Below are positions 42,217 to 50,730 of a stretch of 64,000 bases of DNA, piece after piece. The notes under the pieces were generated by a model, which worked only from the letters and a program-made list of their open reading frames with translations, did no database searches and had not been told where the DNA came from. The number at the start of each line of letters is the position of its first letter. Position 1 is the first letter of the stretch. The translations under genes and the position numbers were made by a program. Origin of the DNA: JAXMEQ01 sp046348225 (GTDB taxonomy: Bacteria; Pseudomonadota; Gammaproteobacteria; Burkholderiales; Burkholderiaceae_C); NCBI GenBank assembly GCA_046348225.1, contig JAXMEQ010000010.1, forward strand, positions 62,001-126,000, read 5' to 3'.

Positions 42217-42486
42217 TCAGAAGTTCAGGACGTTCCACACCCGCTGGCCGCTGCCGGGCTGCACCTCGTAGGCCCGTGCACCACCCTTGGGCTGCACGGT
42301 GATGCTCTGGGTCTGCCCGGCGTAGCGCACCTCGTCGATCAGGGTGGCGCCGTCTTCGACACGGATGCGCTCCACTTTCTGGTTCTTGCGGCCCTCCAGC
42401 GGAGCCTGGGGCGGGGTCAACGGGGGTGTCTGGGCCAGCAGCGGGCCGCAGGCGAAGGCAAGGCACAGGGCAGGAAGAAGGCGCAT
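42217..42486 (-). CDS. DUF2782 exported protein
   Basis: An 89-residue protein with a signal peptide (about 1-18, ending LLAQ), a Pro-rich stretch, and the DUF2782 domain (EDGATLIDEVRYAGQTQSIT). It commonly sits between polA and thrB in proteobacteria. No function is assigned. It is divergent from polA (72 bp). Confidence 0.85.
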   Translation of the reverse strand: MRLLPALCLAFACGPLLAQTPPLTPPQAPLEGRKNQKVERIRVEDGATLIDEVRYAGQTQSITVQPKGGARAYEVQPGSGQRVWNVLNF

Positions 42487-42558
42487 GGTGGCATTGTAAA
42501 ACCCGGGATTAAACTGGCAGGCTCCGGGCTCCGGCCCTGCTTCCACCATCCGCTTCCA

Positions 42559-45345
42559 ATGCCCGACACCGCGACGCCCAAAACCCTGCTGCTGGTTGAC
42601 GGCTCCAGTTACCTCTACCGCGCGTTCTTTGCGGGCGGTGACGCCATGAGCACCACCCTGCCCGACGGTACGGTGCAAAAGACCGGCGCCATCCGCATCC
42701 TCATCAACATGATGCAGAAGCTGCTTAAGGACCACCCCGCAGCGTACGCCGCCTGCGTGTTCGACGCCAAGGGCCCAACCTTCCGCGACGCGCTCTACCC
42801 CGAATACAAGGCACAGCGCAGCCCCATGCCGGACGACCTGCGCAGCCAGATCGGTCCCATTCACGAGGTGGTACGCCTGCTGGGCTGGCCCGTGCTGGAT
42901 GTACCTGGCGTAGAGGCCGATGACGTGATCGGTACGCTTGCCGTGACCGCCGCGCGCCAGGGCATGGATGTGATCATCTCCAGCGGCGACAAGGACCTGG
43001 CCCAGCTCGTCAATGAACGCATCACCATCATTGACACCATGAGCGGCAAAGTGCGTGATCTGGCCGGTGTGGAGGCCGAGTTCGGCGTGCCCGCGCGCCT
43101 GATGCTGGATTACCAGATGCTGGTCGGCGATACGGTGGACAACGTGCCCGGCGTGCCTGGCGTGGGCCCGAAGACCGCCGTGAAGCTGCTGCAGGAATAC
43201 GGCTCGGTAGACCAGCTGATCGCGCAGGCCGATCAGATCAAGGGCGCGGTGGGCGAGAAGCTGCGCAAGGTGCTGGACTGGTTGCCCACGTGCCGCCAGC
43301 TGCTGACCATCAAGACTGACTGCGAACTGGACGGCTGGGTGCCCGGCCTGCCGGCGCTCGATGCCGTGCGCATGGGACAACCGCACAACGAACCGCTCAA
43401 GACCTTCTATGAAACCTACGGCTTCAAGGGTCTGGCCAAGGCGTTGGGCGGCGCCGAGACGACTGCACCGGCACCCGTCGCGGCGTCTGGCGGCACCGAC
43501 GACCTGTTTGCCGAGCCTGCCGCGGCCGCGCCGCGCACCAGCCAACTGGCTTACGACACCCTCCTGAGCTGGGAAGCCTTTGACCGCTGGCTGGCGAAGA
43601 TTGAATCGGCCGAACTGGTAGCCATTGACACCGAAACCACCTCGCTCGACGAGATGGTGGCGCAGATCGTAGGCATCAGCTTCAGCGTGATGCCGGGCGA
43701 GGCCGCCTACATCCCGCTCAAACACGCTGGGCCGGATGCACCCGAACAACTGCCGCTGGACGAAGTGCTTGGCAAGCTCAAGCCCTGGCTGGAAGACGGC
43801 ACCAAGAAGAAGCTCGGCCAGCACATCAAGTACGACCGCCATGCGTTTGCCAACCATGGCATCGAAGTGCAGGGCTATGTGCACGACACCATGCTGCAAA
43901 GCTATGTGCTGGAAGTGCACAAGCCCCACGGCCTGGCGAGCCTGGCCGAGCGCCACCTGGGCCGCAGTGGCATCAGTTATGAAGATCTGTGCGGCAAGGG
44001 CGCGCACCAGATTCCGTTTGCCCAGGTCGATGTGGCCAAGGCGGCCGAATATTCGTGCGAAGACAGCGACCAGACGCTGGACGTGCATCGGGTGCTCTGG
44101 CCTCAGATCGAAGCCAACGCCAAGCTGAAGTTCATCTACGAACTGGAGATCGCCAGCAGCGAGACGCTGTACCGGATCGAGCGCAACGGCGTGCTGATCG
44201 ACGCGCCCACGCTGGCCGCGCAGAGCCACGAGCTGGGCCAGCGCATCATGGCGCTGGAGACCGAGGCCCACGCGCTGGCCGGCCAGCCGTTCAACCTCGG
44301 CAGCCCCAAGCAGATTGGCGAGATTTTCTTCACCAAGCTGGGCCTGCCCGTGGTCAAGAAAACGCCCAGCGGCGCACCCAGCACCGACGAGGAAGTGCTG
44401 GAAAAGCTGGCCGAAGACTACCCGCTGCCCGCCAAGATCCTGGAGCACCGAGGCCTGTCCAAGCTCAAGGGCACCTACACCGACAAGCTGGCCCAGATGG
44501 CGCACCCGCGCACCGGCCGGGTCCACACGCATTACGCGCAGGCGGTGGCGGTGACGGGGCGCCTGAGCAGCAACGACCCCAACCTGCAGAACATCCCGAT
44601 CCGCACGCCCGAAGGCCGGCGCGTGCGCGAGGCCTTTGTGGCGCCGCCGGGCCATGTGATCGCCAGTGCCGACTACAGCCAGATCGAGCTGCGCATCATG
44701 GCCCACATCAGCGAAGACGCGGCGCTGCTGAAGGCCTTTCACGAGGGCATGGACGTGCACCGCGCCACCGCAGCCGAGGTGTTTGGCCTGCCGCCGGCAG
44801 AAGTCAGCAGCGAGCAGCGGCGCTATGCCAAGGTCATCAACTTCGGGCTGATTTACGGCATGAGCGCATTTGGCCTCGCGAAGGCGCTGGCCATCGACAA
44901 CTCGGCGGCCAAGAACTACATCGAGCGCTACTTCCAGCGCTTTGAAGGCGTCAAGCGTTACATGGACGAAACGCGCCTGGCGGCCAAGAGCAAGGGCTAT
45001 GTGGAGACGGTGTTTGGCCGGCGCCTGTACCTGCCGGAAATCAATTCACCCAACGGCCCGCGCCGTGGCGGCGCCGAACGCGCCGCCATCAACGCGCCCA
45101 TGCAGGGCACGGCGGCCGACCTGATCAAGCTCAGCATGAACGCGGTGCAGCAGGTGCTGGACAGCGAACAGCGCGGCACGAAGATGATCATGCAGGTGCA
45201 CGACGAACTGGTGTTCGAGGTGCCCGAGGCCGAGGTGGCGTGGTTGAAGACCGAAATCCCGCGCCTCATGGCGGGCGTGGCTGCGCTCAAGGTGCCGCTG
45301 CTGGCGGAAGTGGGCGTGGGCCCGAATTGGGACAAGGCTCACTGA
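42559..45345 (+). CDS. polA: DNA polymerase I
   Basis: 928 residues, the E. coli Pol I length. The 5'-3' exonuclease domain (1-290; LLLVDGSSYLYRAFFA) is followed by the 3'-5' exonuclease domain with AIDTETTSLDEM (ExoI intact), then the polymerase domain: motif A SADYSQIELRIMAH, motif B RRYAKVINFGLIYGMSAFG, motif C MQVHDELVFEV. It fills gaps, removes RNA primers and performs repair synthesis. Start 42559 is the ATG giving the standard N-terminus. Confidence 0.97.
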   Translation: MPDTATPKTLLLVDGSSYLYRAFFAGGDAMSTTLPDGTVQKTGAIRILINMMQKLLKDHPAAYAACVFDAKGPTFRDALYPEYKAQRSPMPDDLRSQIGPIHEVVRLLGWPVLDVPGVEADDVIGTLAVTAARQGMDVIISSGDKDLAQLVNERITIIDTMSGKVRDLAGVEAEFGVPARLMLDYQMLVGDTVDNVPGVPGVGPKTAVKLLQEYGSVDQLIAQADQIKGAVGEKLRKVLDWLPTCRQLLTIKTDCELDGWVPGLPALDAVRMGQPHNEPLKTFYETYGFKGLAKALGGAETTAPAPVAASGGTDDLFAEPAAAAPRTSQLAYDTLLSWEAFDRWLAKIESAELVAIDTETTSLDEMVAQIVGISFSVMPGEAAYIPLKHAGPDAPEQLPLDEVLGKLKPWLEDGTKKKLGQHIKYDRHAFANHGIEVQGYVHDTMLQSYVLEVHKPHGLASLAERHLGRSGISYEDLCGKGAHQIPFAQVDVAKAAEYSCEDSDQTLDVHRVLWPQIEANAKLKFIYELEIASSETLYRIERNGVLIDAPTLAAQSHELGQRIMALETEAHALAGQPFNLGSPKQIGEIFFTKLGLPVVKKTPSGAPSTDEEVLEKLAEDYPLPAKILEHRGLSKLKGTYTDKLAQMAHPRTGRVHTHYAQAVAVTGRLSSNDPNLQNIPIRTPEGRRVREAFVAPPGHVIASADYSQIELRIMAHISEDAALLKAFHEGMDVHRATAAEVFGLPPAEVSSEQRRYAKVINFGLIYGMSAFGLAKALAIDNSAAKNYIERYFQRFEGVKRYMDETRLAAKSKGYVETVFGRRLYLPEINSPNGPRRGGAERAAINAPMQGTAADLIKLSMNAVQQVLDSEQRGTKMIMQVHDELVFEVPEAEVAWLKTEIPRLMAGVAALKVPLLAEVGVGPNWDKAH

Positions 45346-45372
45346 CGCCCGCGTGGGCCCAGGCCCACCCGG

Positions 45373-45561
45373 CTATTTTTTCTCCGACCACAGCTCCCCG
45401 CCGGTGGCCCAGTCAGTTTTCTTGACGTCGTAAAGAATCACATCCACACCCTCAGGCTTGCTGCCCAGGGTGTCGACCACCGCCTGGGTGATGGCCTTGA
45501 CCAGGTTCTTTTTCTGCTCGGGGGTGCGGCCTTCGAACATTTCAACGCGGATGGTGGGCAT
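45373..45561 (-). CDS. 4-oxalocrotonate tautomerase family protein
   Basis: A 62-residue tautomerase: Pro2 (catalytic Pro1 after Met removal) in MPTIRVEMFEGRTPEQKKNL, the Arg near 11-12, and a C-terminal KKTDWATGGELW segment. Such enzymes keto-enol tautomerise 2-hydroxymuconate or similar compounds. It is a single gene between polA and the dienelactone hydrolase gene on opposite strands. Confidence 0.88.
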   Translation of the reverse strand: MPTIRVEMFEGRTPEQKKNLVKAITQAVVDTLGSKPEGVDVILYDVKKTDWATGGELWSEKK

Positions 45562-45640
45562 GGGGTTTCTCCTGTGCGGGGTTGTTTGATCGCTGGCACT
45601 ATACGGACTCCTTTCACCCCTTGCACTGCGGAGCCCGCCC

Positions 45641-46540
45641 ATGCTGCGTGACGACCTGAAGACTGAATTTGATGCCCTGCTGCCCGGCCACGCCACGGAA
45701 GCCGGCACCTCGCGCCGCACCGCGCTGAAGGCGGCGCTGGGCGTGGGCTACGCCGCCACGGCCCTGCCGATCATGGCGCAGACGGCGATCAAGACCTCCT
45801 CCGAAGGCTTGACCACGGGCGAAATCACGATCGACGTCAATGGTTTCAAGATGGCCGCCTTCCGTGCGGCGCCTGCCGGCAAGACGAATCTGCCAGTGGT
45901 GCTGGTCATTCAGGAAATCTTTGGCGTGCATGAATACATTGCCGACACGGCGCGCCGCTTTGCCCGGGCCGGGTATCTGGCCATCGCACCCGAACTGTTC
46001 CAGCGCCAGGGCGACCCGGCCAGCTACAACGAGATGGCCAAGCTGCTGGCCGAGGTGGTGTCCAAGGTGCCGGACGCGCAGGTCATGGGCGACCTGGACG
46101 CCACCGTGCAATGGGCCGGCGCCAACGGCGGCAACACCGGCAAGGTCGGCATCACGGGCTTTTGCTGGGGCGGCCGGATCACCTGGCTGTACGCGGCGCA
46201 CAACCCGACGGTCAAGGCTGGGGTGGCCTGGTACGGGCGGCTGGTGGGCGCGGCCTCGCCGCTGACGCCCCGCCACCCGGTGGACGTTGCCGCCAGCCTG
46301 AACGGACCGGTGCTCGGCCTGTACGGCGCGGCCGATGCCGGCATCCCCCTTGACACGGTTGATAAGATGAAAGCCGCTTTGGCCACTGGCAGTGCCGCGG
46401 CCAGAGCCTCGCAGTTTGTGGTGTACCCCGACGCGCCCCACGCCTTCCATGCCGACTACCGCCCCAGCTTCCGCCAGGGTCCGGCCGAAGACGGCTGGAA
46501 GCGCGCGCTGGAATGGTTCAGGGCCAACGGCGTGGCCTGA
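45641..46540 (+). CDS. Dienelactone hydrolase family protein with Tat-type signal
   Basis: A 299-residue alpha/beta hydrolase. N-terminal TSRRTALKAALGVGYA (23-38) is a twin-arginine-like motif before AQT. The core has VIQEIFGVHEYI (about 91-102), the Cys nucleophile in GFCWGG (about Cys175), an Asp in YGAADAGIP and His in APHAFHADYRP. It hydrolyses dienelactone-like or other cyclic esters. Export suggests a periplasmic role unlike the catechol-pathway ClcD. A strong terminator follows. Confidence 0.85.
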   Translation: MLRDDLKTEFDALLPGHATEAGTSRRTALKAALGVGYAATALPIMAQTAIKTSSEGLTTGEITIDVNGFKMAAFRAAPAGKTNLPVVLVIQEIFGVHEYIADTARRFARAGYLAIAPELFQRQGDPASYNEMAKLLAEVVSKVPDAQVMGDLDATVQWAGANGGNTGKVGITGFCWGGRITWLYAAHNPTVKAGVAWYGRLVGAASPLTPRHPVDVAASLNGPVLGLYGAADAGIPLDTVDKMKAALATGSAAARASQFVVYPDAPHAFHADYRPSFRQGPAEDGWKRALEWFRANGVA

Positions 46541-46577
46541 GGCCCGCCACCGGCCGCGAGGCCGCGCCACCGACCGG

Positions 46578-46599
46578 GGCCGCGCATGCGGCCTTTTTT
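46578..46599 (+). terminator. Intrinsic terminator
   Basis: GGCCGC (46578-46583), loop GCAT, GCGGCC (46588-46593), then six T (46594-46599). It ends the dienelactone-hydrolase transcript before the ZIP gene. Confidence 0.85.
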
Positions 46600-46620
46600 G
46601 TTGCTGTTGATGAGGAAAAT

Positions 46621-47478
46621 ATGCCGCCAGCCCTTACCGGGCTTGCGCAAGCCGCTATGAATTTAATAGCAATTGTGATCGCCACCCTGGCTGCCGGCAT
46701 TGGCAGCGTCTGGCTGGCGGCCGGCCTTTTGAGCCTGGGCGCCGTGGCCGGGCACGACACGCCCGGCGCCCGCGTCGGCCCGCAGCATCTGCTGAGCCTG
46801 GCGGCCGGCGCGCTGCTGGCCACTGCCTTCATGCACCTGCTGCCAGAGGCCTTCGAGTCGCAGGCCGGGGCCAAGGAGCTGTTTGCCACCTTGCTGGTGG
46901 GCGTGGTGTTTTTCTTCCTGCTCGACAAGGCCGAGCTCTGGCACCACGGGCATGAGCACCACCACGACGCCCACGCCGGCCACGACCACCCGCATTACCA
47001 CCATCACGGCCATGCCCATGGCCCCCGCGGCGGGGGCTGGGCGCTGCTGACCGGCGACAGCGTGCACTGCTTTGGCGACGGCATCCTCATTGCCTCGGCC
47101 TTTGTGGCGGATTTCCGCCTTGGCGTGGTGGCGGCGCTGGCCGTGCTGGCGCATGAAGTGCCGCACCACATGGGCGATCTGGTGGTGCTGCGCCAGACCA
47201 GCCGCGACCGCAACATGGCCCTGGTCAAGGTGTCGCTGGCCGGGGCCGTGACGGCGCTCGGCGGCGTCACAGGCTACTTTCTGGTCGAGCAGCTGCACGA
47301 CTACCTGCCGTACTTCCTGACGGTGGCCAGCAGCAGTTTTGTCTATGTGGCGCTGGCGGACCTGATCCCGCAGCTCCAAAAGCGCCTGTCAGCACGGGAA
47401 ACCGCGGCGCAGATCCTCTGGCTGCTGGTCGGCATCGGCCTGGTCACGCTGGTCAGCGGCCTGGCCCACGCACACTGA
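46621..47478 (+). CDS. ZIP-family metal transporter
   Basis: A 285-residue ZIP permease with eight hydrophobic helices and a His-rich loop (HHGHEHHHDAHAGHDHPHYH region, about 113-137) typical of Zn/Fe transporters. The helix-IV motif HCFGDGI and helix-V motif HEVPHHMGDLV are the conserved metal path. Start 46621 has GAGG at good spacing; a later ATG at 46657 lies inside dispersed-repeat copy G, which encodes residues of about 2-17. Confidence 0.88.
   Translation: MPPALTGLAQAAMNLIAIVIATLAAGIGSVWLAAGLLSLGAVAGHDTPGARVGPQHLLSLAAGALLATAFMHLLPEAFESQAGAKELFATLLVGVVFFFLLDKAELWHHGHEHHHDAHAGHDHPHYHHHGHAHGPRGGGWALLTGDSVHCFGDGILIASAFVADFRLGVVAALAVLAHEVPHHMGDLVVLRQTSRDRNMALVKVSLAGAVTALGGVTGYFLVEQLHDYLPYFLTVASSSFVYVALADLIPQLQKRLSARETAAQILWLLVGIGLVTLVSGLAHAH
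46625..46670 (-). repeat. Dispersed palindromic element, copy G
   Basis: On the minus strand head GCTATTAAATTCATAGC (46654-46670) is followed by GGCTTGCGCA, then about eight bases and AAGGGCTGG. It lies in the first codons of the ZIP transporter gene. Confidence 0.7.
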
Positions 47479-47489
47479 CGGCGCGGCCG

Positions 47490-48017
47490 TCAGCGGGTGG
47501 AGTAGCCGATCACGCGCCAGCGGCCGTCGGCCTCGCGCAGGGTGGTGACAATTTCCTCGGTGTCCGGCTTGTTGCCAAACCGGCTGGCAAACACCACCGT
47601 CACATAGTCGCCGGCCGGCCGGCCGGGCAGCGTGGTCTTGTAGCCCACCTCGATCGGCTGGCGCTCGGCCAGCGGGCCGAGGGGCTCACGCACCTTGGGG
47701 ATGGCGTCCATCCAGGTCGCAATCGGCACCTGGGCCCGGAACACCGGGCTGGTGGATTCCCAGGCCGTGCCCCAGTCGCGCCGGTCCAGCAGCAGCAGCC
47801 AGCCCAGGGCGGCCACCTGGCCGGCCGCTTCCTTCTGGGACTGCTCATCCCCGCTGGCGGCGGGCTCGGCGGGCGCGGTGGGCGCAGGCACCGGGGTGCC
47901 TGCCGCTGGCGGCGCCGCCAACGACGGGCCACCACTACGCGGGGCCTTGAGCTGGGCGAGGGCGACCGGCCCGGTCAGGGCCAGCGCAAGGGAGACGGCA
48001 ATTCGTGAAAGGTTCAT
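47490..48017 (-). CDS. DUF4019 exported protein
   Basis: A 175-residue protein with a signal peptide (about 1-21, ending ALAQ), a Pro/Ala-rich linker (25-60), and a C-terminal DUF4019 domain (GWLLLLDRRDWGTAWESTSP to GRWRVIGYSTR). Probably periplasmic. No function is known. It converges with the ZIP gene. Confidence 0.8.
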   Translation of the reverse strand: MNLSRIAVSLALALTGPVALAQLKAPRSGGPSLAAPPAAGTPVPAPTAPAEPAASGDEQSQKEAAGQVAALGWLLLLDRRDWGTAWESTSPVFRAQVPIATWMDAIPKVREPLGPLAERQPIEVGYKTTLPGRPAGDYVTVVFASRFGNKPDTEEIVTTLREADGRWRVIGYSTR

Positions 48018-48072
48018 GGGCCGAGTCTAGCCGCGAGGCGCTACCATGGGGTGCAAAAGCGGAGGGGCGCAG

Positions 48073-48306
48073 ATGAAACGGTTCTTGGGTTACGTCCTGG
48101 CGATTGGCGGCGGCCTGTTCATGGCATGGGTGGCTGTGGCGGGCGGCGGGTTCACCGCCATCTTTGGCGCGGGCTGCGTTGCCACCGGCTTCAGCGAGGG
48201 CTGCAAGGACATGGCCCTGCTCGCGGGTTTGACAGCGGGTGGCCTGCTGGTCGGCTGGCTGGTGTACAAGGCCGGCCGCGCGCTGATCGGTCAGCGCCGC
48301 ACCTGA
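48073..48306 (+). CDS. Small membrane protein, hypothetical
   Basis: A 77-residue protein with two hydrophobic helices (about 5-33 and 48-67) flanking CVATGFSEGCKD. Two Cys (35 and 44) could form a loop disulfide. CGGAGGGG precedes the ATG at 48073. It converges with the sulfurtransferase gene. Family not recognised. Confidence 0.65.
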   Translation: MKRFLGYVLAIGGGLFMAWVAVAGGGFTAIFGAGCVATGFSEGCKDMALLAGLTAGGLLVGWLVYKAGRALIGQRRT

Positions 48307-48313
48307 GGCGGCC

Positions 48314-49183
48314 TCAGCCTTTTTCCACCGGGCGCGCCGGGTCGGCGCACCATTCGCTCCAGCTGCCTGCGTACAGGGCCGCCTGGCCCAGGCCGGCCAG
48401 TTCCATGGCAATGAGGTTTGGCACCGCGCTGACGCCGCTGCCGCAGTGGTGCACCACGCTGGCCGGGTCACGGCCAGCCAGCAGTTGCTCGTACTCGGCC
48501 CGCAGTTGTTCGGCAGCCTTGAACCGGCCATCGGGACCCAGGTTGCCCTGGAACGGGCGGTTCAATGCGCCCGGGATATGCCCGGCCACCGGGTCCAGCG
48601 GCTCCACCTCACCCTTGAAGCGCGGCGTGGCCCGCGCGTCGACGATGGTGTGCCGGCCCAGCCCCGCCAGCACCTCGGCCGTGGTGGCCAGGCGCCGCAG
48701 GGGCGGGCCCAGCGTGAAGTTGGTCTGGAAATGCGAAGGCTCCTCGCCACTGGCCACCGCGCCCCCCGCGGCCTGCCAGGCCTGGAGCCCGCCGTCGAGC
48801 ACGGCCACGGCGTCGTGGCCCGCCCACTTGAGCATCCACCACAGCCGCCCGCAGTAGTTGGCACCATTGCGGTCGTACACCACCGCCTGCATGTCGTTGG
48901 CCAGTCCCACGCTGGACAGCCAGATCGCCAGTTTCTCCCGGCTGGGCAGCGGGTGGCGCCCGCCCGAGGCGGCATCGGCGCCGGTCTTGTCGCTCAGGTG
49001 TTCGTTGAGGTCGGCAAACACGGCACGCGGAATGTGCGCTTCGCGGTATTGCTGCGGGCCCAGCGGCGGGTTCATCAGGTCGCTGGTGCAGTCAAACACC
49101 AGCAGGGGTGCGCCCTCGGCTTGCAGGGCGCGCAGCTGGGCAACGGAAATCAGGGTGGTGTACACGGGCCGGGACTCCTTCAA
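48314..49183 (-). CDS. Rhodanese-type sulfurtransferase
   Basis: A 289-residue two-domain rhodanese: the inactive N-terminal domain starts VFDCTSDLMNPPLG, and the C-terminal domain carries the active-site Cys in VVHHCGSGVSAVPN (about residue 245). The CGSGVSA loop fits the thiosulfate/3-mercaptopyruvate group. It moves sulfane sulfur to cyanide or other acceptors. It overlaps the EamA gene by 4 bp and ends the Rieske-LeuD-EamA-rhodanese unit. Confidence 0.88.
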   Translation of the reverse strand: MKESRPVYTTLISVAQLRALQAEGAPLLVFDCTSDLMNPPLGPQQYREAHIPRAVFADLNEHLSDKTGADAASGGRHPLPSREKLAIWLSSVGLANDMQAVVYDRNGANYCGRLWWMLKWAGHDAVAVLDGGLQAWQAAGGAVASGEEPSHFQTNFTLGPPLRRLATTAEVLAGLGRHTIVDARATPRFKGEVEPLDPVAGHIPGALNRPFQGNLGPDGRFKAAEQLRAEYEQLLAGRDPASVVHHCGSGVSAVPNLIAMELAGLGQAALYAGSWSEWCADPARPVEKG

Positions 49184-50079
49184 TGTTCTTCACCAGGGGC
49201 ATTGGGCGCGGCACGGGCCCGCAGCACGGTGGCGGCAATGCCGCTGGCAATGATCAATGCCATGCCGGCCCAGCCGATCCACGGGATCACGTCGTCAAAC
49301 AGCAGCACGCTGTAGAGCACGCCAAACACAATGCCCGAGTATTGCAAATTGGCCACCACGAGGGTGGCGCCCTGGCTGTAGGCACGCGTCATGCAAAGCT
49401 GCCCGAGGGACGCCAGCAGACCCACCGGCAGGAGCCAGAGCGCGTGCTGCCAGTGCCAGGGCGACACGCCCGTGACCAGCATGGCGGCGCCACCGGCGAC
49501 GGCCGAGCCGAGTGCAAAGTAGAAGACGGTGCGGCTTTCGGGCTCCCCGAGCTTGCCCAGCGCCATGACCTGCATGTAGGCAAACGCGGCCGTGAAGCCC
49601 GACAGCAGCCCCACCAGGCCCGCGAACACCTGGTTCTGCTCGATGGTGGGGCGAAGCATCATCACCACGCCGGCAAAACCGGCCAGCACCGTCAGCACCA
49701 GCGGGCCCTGGCGCAGTGCGGTGCTGGCCCCGCTGCGCGGGTTCCAGTTGATCAGCGCGCCACCAATCAGGAACGCCGCCACCCAGACGCTGCTCATATA
49801 GTTGAGCGTCATCGCGGTGGCCAGTGGCAGGATGGCGATGGCGTAGAACCAGGCACCGAGCGAGATCACGCCCACCAGGCTGCGCCAGGCATGCATGCCG
49901 GCATATTGCGTGGACAGCGCCACGCCCTGGCGACGTGCCAGCAGCCACATGAACAGCATGCCGAGCAGGCCGCGGTAGAACACCAGTTCGGCCGCATTGA
50001 AGTAGGCCGACGCGAACTTCACGCACACCGCCATGGTGGCAAAGAACAGGGCGCCCAGCACCATCCAGAGGGCTTGCAT
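49180..50079 (-). CDS. EamA-family (DMT) transporter
   Basis: A 299-residue membrane protein with ten hydrophobic helices in two EamA repeats (MQALWMVLGALFFATMAVCV ... ; second repeat beginning LVGLLSGFTAAFAYMQVMAL). Such proteins export metabolites or amino acids. It starts directly after the LeuD stop (no gap) and overlaps the rhodanese gene, so it is likely an exporter or importer for the operon's substrate (inference). Confidence 0.88.
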   Translation of the reverse strand: MQALWMVLGALFFATMAVCVKFASAYFNAAELVFYRGLLGMLFMWLLARRQGVALSTQYAGMHAWRSLVGVISLGAWFYAIAILPLATAMTLNYMSSVWVAAFLIGGALINWNPRSGASTALRQGPLVLTVLAGFAGVVMMLRPTIEQNQVFAGLVGLLSGFTAAFAYMQVMALGKLGEPESRTVFYFALGSAVAGGAAMLVTGVSPWHWQHALWLLPVGLLASLGQLCMTRAYSQGATLVVANLQYSGIVFGVLYSVLLFDDVIPWIGWAGMALIIASGIAATVLRARAAPNAPGEEH

Positions 50080-50730
50080 TCAGGCGTCCAGTGTGCGGTT
50101 CAGCCAGGGCTGGCGCGCCAGGCGTTCGGCTTCAAACGCGGCGATGCGGCCGCGCTGCATCAGGGTGGCGCCGATCCAGTCGGTGTCCTGCGTCAGCAGC
50201 GCCAGCTCGCGCGGTGACAGGGCAAAGCGCAGCGTCTCGCCGCTGCAGTACAGCGCGCCCGCGGGCAGGTCGATTTCCACGCGCAGCACCGCGTGCTGCG
50301 CGTGCGCGAACAGCGTGCCCACGTCGGCGGCGGCGAGCGTGATGGCGGCCACGCCATTGAGCGGGCAGTTCTGGCGGAAGATGTCGCCGAAGCTGGGTGC
50401 GAGCACGGCGCGGATGCCGTAGTCGCGCAGCGCCCAGACCGCATGCTCGCGGCTGGAGCCGCAGCCAAAGTTGTCGCGGGCCAGCAGCACGCTGGCGCCG
50501 CGCAGTTCGGGGCGGTTGAGCACAAAGTCCGGGTTGGGCCGGCGCAGGCTGTGGTCGCTGGTCAGGTCACCGGGGTCGAGGTAGCGCCAGTGGTCGAACA
50601 GCACGGCACCGAAGCCGCTGCGCGCGATGCTGCGGCCGTACTGCTTGGGAAAGATGGCGTCGGTGTCGACGTTGGCACGGTCCAGCGGCACAACGGTGCC
50701 GCGCAGCGGCCCGCCCGCGCGCGACGGCAT
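50080..50730 (-). CDS. LeuD-like 3-isopropylmalate dehydratase small subunit
   Basis: A 216-residue aconitase-swivel protein. VVPLDRANVDTDAIFPKQ (about 12-29) and FGCGSSREHAVWAL (about 86-99) are the LeuD hallmarks. LeuD normally pairs with LeuC to isomerise isopropylmalate, but no large subunit lies nearby. The gene is fused by a TGATG overlap to a Rieske oxygenase gene, so this is probably a paralogue serving another hydratase or a duplicate. Start 50730. Confidence 0.85.
   Translation of the reverse strand: MPSRAGGPLRGTVVPLDRANVDTDAIFPKQYGRSIARSGFGAVLFDHWRYLDPGDLTSDHSLRRPNPDFVLNRPELRGASVLLARDNFGCGSSREHAVWALRDYGIRAVLAPSFGDIFRQNCPLNGVAAITLAAADVGTLFAHAQHAVLRVEIDLPAGALYCSGETLRFALSPRELALLTQDTDWIGATLMQRGRIAAFEAERLARQPWLNRTLDA

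Noticed and set aside
42217..44760. An 847-codon open frame on the minus strand opposite polA
   Set aside because: Apart from its last 89 codons (the real DUF2782 gene) it is antisense to conserved polymerase sequence, has low-complexity His/Gln/Arg composition, and no motif. High-GC shadow frame.
46657..46659. ATG at 46657 as the start of the ZIP transporter
   Set aside because: The ATG at 46621 has a GAGG ribosome-binding site at correct spacing; the later one lies in the repeat palindrome without such a site.
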